Of a stretch of DNA of 7,820 nt, positions 1 through 7,664 are shown piece by piece. The notes under the pieces were generated by a model that saw only the letters and a program-made list of their open reading frames with translations, searched no databases and had not been told where the DNA came from. The position numbers and the translations under genes were made by a program. The number at the start of each line of letters is the position of its first letter. Within the stretch, counting starts at the first letter, position 1. The stretch covers positions 1 through 7,820 of the forward strand of contig JAUXFR010000055.1 in assembly GCA_030622805.1 (NCBI GenBank). The letters run 5' to 3'. This stretch comes from Anaerolineae bacterium (GTDB lineage Bacteria > Chloroflexota > Anaerolineae > Anaerolineales > UBA4823).

Positions 1-41
1 AAGAACGTGAGAGTCGCTGGATAAGAGATAGTGAAGAGTAA
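1..41 (+). CDS. C-terminal tail of a probable antitoxin gene (partial)
   Basis: Reading from base 3, the window opens in a frame that gives ERESRWIRDSEE and stops with TAA at 39-41, only 8 nt before the ATG of the PIN-domain gene. A short, charged C-terminus placed directly upstream of a VapC-like toxin is what a VapB-type antitoxin would show. The GAAGAG stretch at 33-38 inside this tail could serve as a weak ribosome binding site for the toxin, which would couple the two genes. Only 12 residues are visible, so the antitoxin class cannot be judged. Frame 1 also stops nearby (22-24), so the frame choice is itself an inference. Confidence 0.35.
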   Translation, partial: ERESRWIRDSEE

Positions 42-49
42 GTATTATT

Positions 50-496
50 ATGCCACCTATCTTGATTGATACGAACGTTCTTGTATATTCCTGTGATCCG
101 GCAGATATTTCACGCCAGGATAGCGCTCTTCACATATTACTCGATTCTGCCATGTTAAGGGTGGGGTGTGTGAGCGTTCAAAATTTAGCCGAGTTTATGA
201 ATGTGACGACGCGGTCATTGAACCCAATCTTATCCCCGCAGGAAGCACTCTTACAGATAGAGCGACTAATCCAATCGTTTACGGTCTATGACCTGACATC
301 TGCTGTGATAATGGAGGCAGGAAAAGCAAAACGTGATTACATGCTGTCGTACTACGACGCTCAAATCTGGGCTACTGCCAGGCTCAATCAAGTGCCGGTC
401 GTGTTCAGTGAGGATTTCAATGACGGGCTGGTGCTTGAGGGGGTACGTTTTGTGAATCCCTTTGGACAGGATTTCGTGTTCGAGGATTGGGTTTAA
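50..496 (+). CDS. VapC-like PIN-domain ribonuclease toxin
   Basis: This complete 148-residue protein is a single PIN domain, the usual size for VapC toxins. The four acidic metal-binding positions are visible: Asp7 in IDTNVLVYS, Glu48 in NLAEF, Asp103 in SYYDAQIWATA and Asp122 in FSEDFNDG. The conserved Asn9 two residues after the first Asp is also present. PIN toxins use these acids to hold Mg or Mn ions and cut RNA, often tRNA or rRNA, in the cytoplasm, and are silenced by a cognate antitoxin. The nearby upstream reading frame that ends 8 nt before this start fits the antitoxin-toxin order. All key residues are intact, so the gene appears active. The RNA target cannot be told from sequence. 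A stand-alone PIN nuclease is the alternative if the upstream gene is not an antitoxin. Confidence 0.85.
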   Translation: MPPILIDTNVLVYSCDPADISRQDSALHILLDSAMLRVGCVSVQNLAEFMNVTTRSLNPILSPQEALLQIERLIQSFTVYDLTSAVIMEAGKAKRDYMLSYYDAQIWATARLNQVPVVFSEDFNDGLVLEGVRFVNPFGQDFVFEDWV

Positions 497-628
497 TTCG
501 TAAAATATTTCCAGCGGGGATGCGTGAGAAACAACCGGGAATTACCTCAAACATTCCACAGGTGATCAAAAAAATTTTATACGGATGATGATTGGCAGGG
601 AGACCCAAAGGTATGATTTTAACGCCTA

Positions 629-723
629 AGGTGCCACGCACTTCCAACCCGGGCATGAAGTTTTTCACGTTTCATCGCAAATCTAGCCTGTACTTTATGT
701 TAGATTATAAGTGCGTGGCACCT
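629..723. repeat. Perfect 15-bp inverted repeat with 65-bp spacer (MITE/REP-like element)
   Basis: AGGTGCCACGCACTT at 629-643 is matched exactly by its reverse complement AAGTGCGTGGCACCT at 709-723. The pair lies in the gap between the convergent ends of the PIN gene and ileS, with the right arm starting 7 bp beyond the ileS stop codon. The GC-rich arms contrast with the AT-rich spacer. No target-site duplication is evident next to the arms. It could be a miniature non-autonomous element, a REP-like intergenic palindrome, or a long-loop structure ending transcription from both sides. The rest of 497-729 shows no gene and no clear hairpin-plus-T-run terminator. Confidence 0.6.
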
Positions 724-729
724 GGGTGG

Positions 730-3700
730 TCATAGGTTTCGCTTCACGCCAAGCACCAGCTCCTGCTGGTCCACCTTGTGTGTATCGGTGTATGCGTCAT
801 CAGGCGGCTCAGCGTTTACAAGCTCAGTCGTCAACGTCTCCGTTTTGATGTAATCGCCCCAGGTCACGAACACCTGCGTCAGGTCGCTCTCAGCCTGGTA
901 GTAGGTGGTGATTCGGTCAGCGATGTCGAAGTCGGCTGCTTTGCGCATAGCCTGGATGCGGCGCACAATCTCTCGCGCTAGACCTTCCGCGCGCAGTTCA
1001 GGCGTCACGCTGGAATCGACTGCCACGGTGACCTGTTTGTCGGAGGCGACAGCCAGTCCTTCAGCGGGTACTGTCTGCACCAGGACCTCCTCCGGAGAAA
1101 GCTCAACTGTCTGGTCTTCCAATTCAATTGAGATCGAATTGCCGGCAAGAACGCTGGCTGCGATCGTTGAGGGGTCAGCGCCTGCCAGAGCGGAACGAAC
1201 TTTGGGAAACTGCGCTCCAAATCGTGGGCCGAGCATCTGGTTGTTGGGCAGGATGCGGTAATCCACCAGTATCCCGGGATCGTCCACGAATTTGAAAATT
1301 TTTACATTCAATTCATCGACGATAATGTCCACGAATTCCTGGTCCAGGGTGCGCTTTCCACCTGCATAAGCCATGGCTTTAGCGAGCGGTTGGCGTACCT
1401 TCAAGGCAGCGTTGTTCCGGGCGCTCAGCCCCACGCTGGCGACCTGCCTGGCCAGTAACATCTGGTCCAGTAATCCATCGTCGATGATATCACTGTCGGA
1501 CTGCGGCCAACTGGTGTGGTGGATGCTGGCGTTTGCCTTGGGGTAGACAGATCGCACCAGGTTCTGGTACATGGTTTCGGTGACGAATGGTACGAAGGGT
1601 GCCAGCAAACGGGTGAATTTAACCAGCACGTGATAGAGCGAGGTATAGGCGGTATTCTTGTCGCTGTCGTGTTCGCTTTTCCAGAAGCGGCGCCGGCTGC
1701 GGCGCACGTACCAGTTGGTCAGGTCGTCGAGGAATGCCTCGATGACGATTGTGGCTGCGAGCGGGTCGGAGTTCTCTATTGCATCTGTGACGGGTGGGAT
1801 GATCTGGTTCAGCCGTGCCAGGATCCAACGATCGAGCAGGTTGTTGCTGAGCGGGGTGGGGCCTTCGGGGTGATCTGGGTTACCAGCAATTCCTGGCTCC
1901 CATCCATCTAAATTAGCGTAAGTGACGAAGAAGCTGTAAACATTCCAGAGCGGGATCATGAAGTGACGGCGTGTCTCATCACCTTTGCTGTAACCGAAAA
2001 GCAGGTCGTTCTCGGGTTTGTGCGCACAGAACAACCAGCGCATCGTGTCCACGCCCATCCTGTCGGCGGCTTCGTTGAATTCGATGGCGTTGCCCCATGA
2101 TTTGTGCATGGCGCGTCCGTCCTCAGCAAGCAAGGTGGCGTAGCCAAAATTTTCCATAAAGGGTGGGCTGTTGTCCATCACGGTGGCCATCGCCAGCAGG
2201 CTGTAGAACCAGTTGCGGAACTGCCCGGGGAAAGATTCGCTGATCCAGTCTGCCGGGTACCATTTATTCCAGAATTCCTGGTTTGCCCGATACTGCAGTG
2301 TACTGAAGGGCACGATGCCAGCATCCAGCCATGGATCGCCCACGTCGGGTATTCGGCTGGCAGTCCCGCCGCAATGAGGGCACTCGATTTTTACTTTGTC
2401 GATGTGAGGACGGTGAGGTGTGTGTCCATCAAAGTCCTCCCACCCGGCGATGGCGCGTTCCTTGAGTTCGATTTCGTCGCCAATGACCTGGTACTCTTCG
2501 CAATCCTTACAGACCCAGATTGGAAGCGCCAGCCCCCAGAAGCGTTTCTTGCTGATCATCCAGTCGTGCATATTACGCAGCCAGTCCAGTTCACGAGCGT
2601 GACCGAACTCGGGGATCCAGCGAATCTGGTCCACCACAGCCATAATTTGATAGCGCAGGCTGTTATCTTTTTCTTCGGCAGTAACTTCGGAACGCTGCTT
2701 GTCGTACAGCTCGCCCATGTTGATGAACCACTCGTCCACCAGACGGAAAACCAGCTCGGTCTTGCAGCGCCAGCAGGTAGGATAGCGGTGAGTATACGGT
2801 TCTACCTGGTAGAGGAAACCCTTTCGCTCTAGGTCTTCGAAGATGGGAGTGGCGACATCGGAGACATGCATGCCGGTCAACCAGTCAAAGCCTTCCACAA
2901 AATAGCCTTCATCCTCCAGCGGAGCAATCAGCGGGAAACCAAGTTCTCGACCCAGTTCGAAGTCTTCTGCACCACAGCCCGGGGCGATATGGACGATGCC
3001 GGTACCCTCCGTCTCGCCAACTTCGTCCCAGATGATGATCTGGTGTTCCTGGGCGGCACTATGCTCGATATCACGTATGAGTTCTTTCAGGCGCGTGAGT
3101 CCTCCAGGTTTCTGAGCTGCGGGCATGTCATCAAACGGACCATCGTAGGACCATCCGACCATCTCTTCGCCTTTCAGTTCATCCAACACCTGGTAATCGC
3201 CGCGCAGCATGTGCAGCGTGGCTTTGGAGAGATACAGCACCTCGTCACCCTGGCGTACCTTTGCATAATCCAGGTCTGAGCCGACCGCCGCAGCGACGTT
3301 GCTGGTCAGCGTCCAGGGCGTCGTTGTCCAGACCAGCAGCGATTCTGGCAAACCATCATCGGTTCTTCGTTTTCCGTCGCTTGCTCTAAGCGGAAATCGC
3401 AGCGTCACCGAGCGATGTGTCAACTCTGCATATCCATCCGTGATGATCTCGTGCTGACTGATAGCGGTGGCACAGCGCGGGCACCAGGGCATCACATCAG
3501 CGCCGCGGTAGATCCAACCCTTTTGCCAGCATTTCTTCAGGAAGGACCAGATCATGTAGTTGTTCTCGTTGGAGAAGGTGAAGTAGCTGCCACCGAGCTC
3601 TGGAAGCCCCAGACGATCTACTACCTGCTCGACTGTGCCTGTGATCGTGCCTCCCGGACCTGTGTAGGTAATCACCTGGTTGGGATCCGAGAGCATTTTT

Positions 3701-4167
3701 TCTGACAACATGCGCAACTGGTCGGGATCATTCCACTCCATCCAGTAGCCCAGGCGAATGGACTGCTCTGTCTGCACTGCGGCATACTTGAGGACGCGCG
3801 CTTTGCACTTACGTACGAATTCCTCCAGACCGTAGTCCTCGATGTCTTTCTTGTTGGTGAAACCCATCTCGCGCTCTACGTTGACCTCGACCCACAGCCC
3901 CTGGCAGTCGAAGCCGTTCTGGTAGCGCAGGTTGTGACCCTGCATGGTCTTGAAACGCAGCATCAGGTCCTTATACGTGCGCCCCCAACCGTGATGCACA
4001 CCCATGGGGTTGTTAGCGGTGATGGGTCCATCGATGAAGGACCATTTCGGATCGTCTTGATGCAGACGGCGCATTTCGTTGAAAGCATCCGTCCGCTGCC
4101 AGAAATTAAGCAGCTCCCGCTCCTGGGCGGGGAAGTCGACTTTGTTGGATACGTTTTGGAAGGGCAT
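730..4167 (-). CDS. ileS: Isoleucyl-tRNA synthetase with altered HIGH and KMSKS motifs
   Basis: The enzyme charges tRNA-Ile with isoleucine using ATP in the cytoplasm. The 1145 residues are somewhat longer than the roughly 1050 typical of type-2 IleRS. In order: Rossmann domain with the class I signature at 56-59, which reads GVHH in place of HxGH; a Cys pair at 229/232 that likely joins Cys465/468; the CP1 editing domain with TTTPWTLTSN (281-290) and GTGIVHIAPGCGAEDF (388-403); a second four-Cys zinc site at 553/556 and 596/599; DVGDPWLDAG (608-617); the KMSKS-equivalent AMHKS (686-690); an anticodon-binding domain from about 775 with NWYVRRSRRRFW (818-829); and a C-terminal extension with LRAEGLAREIVRRI. 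About 48 residues after Trp145 look like an insertion. The start is supported by GGAGG (4172-4176) 4 nt upstream of ATG. A T-box leader confirms Ile-linked regulation. Assignment as IleRS is firm; the type-2 placement is by overall features. Confidence 0.95.
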   Translation of the reverse strand: MPFQNVSNKVDFPAQERELLNFWQRTDAFNEMRRLHQDDPKWSFIDGPITANNPMGVHHGWGRTYKDLMLRFKTMQGHNLRYQNGFDCQGLWVEVNVEREMGFTNKKDIEDYGLEEFVRKCKARVLKYAAVQTEQSIRLGYWMEWNDPDQLRMLSEKMLSDPNQVITYTGPGGTITGTVEQVVDRLGLPELGGSYFTFSNENNYMIWSFLKKCWQKGWIYRGADVMPWCPRCATAISQHEIITDGYAELTHRSVTLRFPLRASDGKRRTDDGLPESLLVWTTTPWTLTSNVAAAVGSDLDYAKVRQGDEVLYLSKATLHMLRGDYQVLDELKGEEMVGWSYDGPFDDMPAAQKPGGLTRLKELIRDIEHSAAQEHQIIIWDEVGETEGTGIVHIAPGCGAEDFELGRELGFPLIAPLEDEGYFVEGFDWLTGMHVSDVATPIFEDLERKGFLYQVEPYTHRYPTCWRCKTELVFRLVDEWFINMGELYDKQRSEVTAEEKDNSLRYQIMAVVDQIRWIPEFGHARELDWLRNMHDWMISKKRFWGLALPIWVCKDCEEYQVIGDEIELKERAIAGWEDFDGHTPHRPHIDKVKIECPHCGGTASRIPDVGDPWLDAGIVPFSTLQYRANQEFWNKWYPADWISESFPGQFRNWFYSLLAMATVMDNSPPFMENFGYATLLAEDGRAMHKSWGNAIEFNEAADRMGVDTMRWLFCAHKPENDLLFGYSKGDETRRHFMIPLWNVYSFFVTYANLDGWEPGIAGNPDHPEGPTPLSNNLLDRWILARLNQIIPPVTDAIENSDPLAATIVIEAFLDDLTNWYVRRSRRRFWKSEHDSDKNTAYTSLYHVLVKFTRLLAPFVPFVTETMYQNLVRSVYPKANASIHHTSWPQSDSDIIDDGLLDQMLLARQVASVGLSARNNAALKVRQPLAKAMAYAGGKRTLDQEFVDIIVDELNVKIFKFVDDPGILVDYRILPNNQMLGPRFGAQFPKVRSALAGADPSTIAASVLAGNSISIELEDQTVELSPEEVLVQTVPAEGLAVASDKQVTVAVDSSVTPELRAEGLAREIVRRIQAMRKAADFDIADRITTYYQAESDLTQVFVTWGDYIKTETLTTELVNAEPPDDAYTDTHKVDQQELVLGVKRNL

Positions 4168-4185
4168 GATTCCTCCGGAATAGTG

Positions 4186-4272
4186 ATCAGGTAATTTGGT
4201 AATCGGGCAATTAGTTGATTAGGTAATTAGGCAATTAGGTATCAGGTAATTTGGTGATCAGTTGATCAGGTT
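4186..4272. repeat. Degenerate 8-bp tandem repeat array in the ileS 5' leader
   Basis: Eleven consecutive units can be read on the + strand with consensus ATYAGGTA. Variants include ATTTGGTA, ATCGGGCA, ATTAGTTG and ATTAGGCA, and one unit is 7 bp long (4234-4240). The 15-mer ATCAGGTAATTTGGT occurs exactly twice (4186-4200 and 4241-4255), pointing to duplication within the array. The array lies between the T-box terminator and the ileS ribosome binding site, ending about 10 bp from the latter. An inverted copy of the unit, TACCTGAT, sits outside at 4336-4343, and CAGGTTGT (4267-4274) can pair with ACAACCTG (4326-4333). No function is assignable; slippage-generated leader sequence is the simplest reading. 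Confidence 0.75.
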
Positions 4273-4364
4273 GTGTTGTAACTATGCCGCGAAGGTTAAA
4301 GGGCATAACTGAACGAGATGCAAGAACAACCTGGTTACCTGATAGACGAAGTCCAGATAACCTT

Positions 4365-4402
4365 AAGAAAACACTCTCGTCCCTGATCAGGGACGAGAGT
4401 GT
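4365..4402 (-). terminator. Intrinsic terminator of the ileS T-box
   Basis: On the - strand, two 14-nt arms, ACACTCTCGTCCCT and AGGGACGAGAGTGT, enclose a GATC loop (4402-4371) and are followed by TTTCTT (4370-4365). The 5' arm contains CTCTCGTCCCT, the same bases needed by the T-box antiterminator, so the two folds exclude each other. This is the OFF state when tRNA-Ile is charged. Confidence 0.93.
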
Positions 4403-4670
4403 AAAAAACGCTCCCGCGGTACCACCCTGGTTCCTGCTATAAAGCAGACACCTCGGTCAGGTACGGTCAATGACGATACCTGCGTCTCAAATAACGGCGT
4501 ACGAAACCGGATCACTTATTCTAGCGAACAGCAAATAGCCAATTGCCAACCGCTATTTCAGCTTTCAGCTCCGGAAGGATTTTCGACCGGTCGTTCTGCC
4601 CCGGCTCACACCTGTCCCGGGTTCGCTGACGGTCCGGTTCCGGTCTACTCGTTTCCATCACGGCTTTTAA
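4365..4670 (-). promoter_or_regulatory. T-box riboswitch (tRNA-Ile-sensing) controlling ileS
   Basis: The ileS leader carries the conserved T-box AGGGTGGTACCGCG (4428 down to 4415). In Stem I, the S-turn strand AGTA (4649-4646) sits opposite GAA. GGAA and GACCGG on the 5' side pair with CCGGTC and TTCC on the 3' side, leaving an internal loop GAAAATCC. This loop contains the specifier ATC (4580-4578), an isoleucine codon. The antiterminator is explained base by base: AGGG pairs with CCCT and GCGGGAG pairs with CTCTCGT, leaving the TGGTACC bulge that binds the tRNA acceptor end. Uncharged tRNA-Ile should stabilise this form and allow read-through into ileS. Further hairpins, such as AAATAGC/GCTATTT and CAGGTA/TACCTG, fill the linker. 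Outer borders are approximate. Confidence 0.95.
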
Positions 4671-4689
4671 TGATGGGTTGTTGCTCGGA

Positions 4690-4718
4690 ATTATGCCACA
4701 GGATAAGGGGTTGGTCAA
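4690..4718 (-). promoter_or_regulatory. Sigma70-type promoter of the ileS T-box leader
   Basis: On the - strand, TTGACC (4718-4713) is followed after exactly 17 nt by CATAAT (4695-4690). Each differs from the consensus at one position. Transcription would start near 4684-4682, about 15 nt before the first bases of T-box Stem I, which is where a T-box promoter is expected. Confidence 0.8.
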
Positions 4719-4741
4719 TAAGCTCGAACCACTTATTTTTA

Positions 4742-4770
4742 TTGCCACTAATGAATATTTGGGATACAAT
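4742..4770 (+). promoter_or_regulatory. Sigma70-type promoter for the YyaL-family gene
   Basis: TTGCCA (4742-4747) and TACAAT (4765-4770) are separated by 17 bp. The predicted start near 4777 gives a leader of about 136 nt before the ATG at 4913. The element is back to back with the ileS promoter, with 23 bp between the two -35 boxes. A small inverted repeat, AATAAG (4717-4722) and CTTATT (4732-4737), lies around that junction and could be an operator. Confidence 0.65.
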
Positions 4771-4814
4771 TTTATCTGACTAAATTGTGTCATAAAAGTC
4801 TGAAAATTTTCTGT

Positions 4815-4893
4815 ACACGGATAAACACGAACGGACATGGATTTCCCTGATTGATTCCTAATAATAATCTTTTGGACCCGCGTGCATCTGTGT
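4815..4893. repeat. Imperfect ACACGGAT-type inverted repeat
   Basis: ACACGGATAAACACG (4815-4829) is partly matched by the reverse complement of 4879-4893, which reads ACACAGATGCACGCG: ACAC, GAT and CACG align with one substitution and a small indel. Similar ACACGGAT/ATCCGTGT palindromes are common in intergenic regions of many environmental bacteria. This copy lies wholly within the leader of the YyaL-family gene. It may be a decayed repeat element. Confidence 0.4.
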
Positions 4894-4904
4894 GCCAAAA
4901 GGTT
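4866..4904 (+). promoter_or_regulatory. Hairpin that covers the ribosome binding site of the YyaL-family gene
   Basis: AATCTTTTGG (4866-4875) can pair with CCAAAAGGTT (4895-4904), giving ten pairs, one of them U-G, around a 19-nt loop. The 3' arm contains AAAAGG (4897-4902), the only Shine-Dalgarno-like sequence before the ATG at 4913, with 10 nt of spacing. When folded, the ribosome site is double-stranded, so translation could be held down until the hairpin melts or is displaced. The pairing is directly visible; the regulatory role is inference. Confidence 0.5.
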
Positions 4905-4912
4905 GATCCAAT

Positions 4913-6946
<2,034 letters not shown>

Positions 6947-6974
6947 GCAGAGTAAGGCGAATTATTATTTCGGA

Positions 6975-7037
6975 TTTATATCTACTGATGGGGGATTATT
7001 AGATATAAAATAAGCACAGCTCCAAATCTTTTATATC
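6975..7037. repeat. AT-rich inverted repeats with alternative pairings
   Basis: TTTATATCTA (6975-6984) is perfectly complementary to TAGATATAAA (7000-7009) across 15 nt. The same right arm, read as GATATAAAA (7002-7010), is also perfectly complementary to TTTTATATC (7029-7037) across 18 nt. The two hairpins exclude each other. They follow the YyaL-family stop by 28 bp and precede an extended -10 promoter by 22 bp. No T-run follows either, so they are poor terminators. Three TTTATATC sites could instead be operator sites for a DNA-binding regulator. Confidence 0.5.
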
Positions 7038-7059
7038 AATCATTTCCCCTGGTATCACG

Positions 7060-7068
7060 TGCTATAAT
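7060..7068 (+). promoter_or_regulatory. Extended -10 promoter just upstream of a small gene
   Basis: TGCTATAAT is a perfect extended -10 (TGn plus TATAAT at 7063-7068). No good -35 is present at the usual distance (TCATTT at 7040-7045). Only 9 nt separate it from the ATG at 7078, so transcription should begin at or within a few bases of that start codon. It overlaps the palindrome CACGTG (7056-7061), a possible repressor site. Confidence 0.6.
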
Positions 7069-7077
7069 AAATAATTA

Positions 7078-7299
7078 ATGAAGGAAGCGCTCAAATACTA
7101 TATTCATACCTGGCAGGCTGTCCAGGAGGTCGAGAAGAGTGAACTGGCTTCTGCGACATTTGAACTTCGCTGGCGACAACTCAACTCATTAGTGGGGATG
7201 GCAGTTGCGCTGAGGATTATGCCTCAACGAGATGAAAGCCAGGAAGATGTTGTGATTAAGCGTTGGGCGTTCTTAAAAGGTGCAGGTGAGCGAATCTGA
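7078..7299 (+). CDS. Small helical protein of unknown function, probably leaderless
   Basis: This 73-residue protein is not recognised. It looks almost wholly alpha-helical, with aromatic and charged residues spaced as in amphipathic helices (ALKYYIHTWQAVQEVEK, then FELRWRQLNSLVGMAVAL, then VVIKRWAFLKGAG). There is no signal peptide or membrane segment. No Shine-Dalgarno sequence precedes the ATG, and the promoter -10 ends 9 nt upstream, so the mRNA is probably leaderless. The end overlaps the start of the next small gene by 14 nt, which suggests the two are translated together. The small size and the overlap recall toxin-antitoxin or other two-protein modules, but nothing in the sequence identifies such a role. 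Confidence 0.55.
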   Translation: MKEALKYYIHTWQAVQEVEKSELASATFELRWRQLNSLVGMAVALRIMPQRDESQEDVVIKRWAFLKGAGERI

Positions 7300-7512
7300 A
7301 AGTATTTCTTCTCTGCTCGAACCATTGGCTGCATTGATCACCATTCATTATGATGAAGCGGTCCGTTTATGGTGTGGTGGGGAAGACATGTGGTACGACT
7401 ACCCCAAGAATTCCTCACCTCCTTACTCAAACTGGTTCAAGCGGGAAAATGTAGTTCCATCTTATCGACCTTAAGATTCAGGTTTTACAAACACACCGCT
7501 AGCCAATGGTAG
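7286..7512 (+). pseudogene. Second small gene of the pair, apparently frameshifted near 7402-7408
   Basis: The likely start is GTG at 7286, with AAAAGG (7275-7280) 5 nt upstream; a GTG at 7280 is the alternative. The frame reads SISSLLEPLAALITIHYDEA and then CGGEDMWYDYP, but then turns into Ser/Pro/Asn-rich sequence and stops at 7474. From GAA at 7408, the -1 frame instead gives EFLTSLLKLVQAGK, a clean amphipathic helix, and continues to TAG at 7510-7512. One missing base near the CCCC run (7402-7405), a sequencing error, or a ribosomal -1 slip at Tyr-Pro would explain this. Restored, the protein would have about 75 residues. The family is not recognised. Overlap with the upstream ORF indicates a two-gene unit. 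Confidence 0.5.
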
Positions 7513-7522
7513 CTAAAAATCA

Positions 7523-7531
7523 TGCTATACT
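7523..7531 (+). promoter_or_regulatory. Extended -10 promoter upstream of the membrane protein gene
   Basis: TGCTATACT is an extended -10 with one mismatch in the hexamer (TATACT, 7526-7531). No convincing -35 is found. Transcription would start near 7538 and give a leader of about 127 nt before the ATG at 7665. The leader carries no clear structure. It closely resembles the element at 7060-7068 (both are TGCTATAxTAAA). The near-palindrome GCTAGCCAATGGTAGC lies at 7498-7513, just upstream. Confidence 0.45.
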
Positions 7532-7664
7532 AAACTGGTGAATATGTACCTCTCAATACGAAAAATGATGATGGGAAGGTGGGGCATTTTACATAGATCA
7601 ACACATTGATGACACTACGCAATATGAAAAATCGCCACTGCCTCCTGATTTAGGAGAAAAAAGG

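Noticed and set aside
417..668. 83-aa open frame on the - strand overlapping the end of the PIN gene
   Set aside because: It overlaps a real gene and one arm of the inverted repeat, and its composition is not protein-like.
2104..2832. 242-aa open frame on the + strand inside ileS
   Set aside because: It is antisense to the strongly conserved catalytic and zinc region of IleRS and is a by-product of its codon use.
4285..4315. Possible hairpin TATGCC/GGCATA in the ileS leader
   Set aside because: It has only six pairs around a 13-nt loop, with no T-run and no link to the T-box fold.
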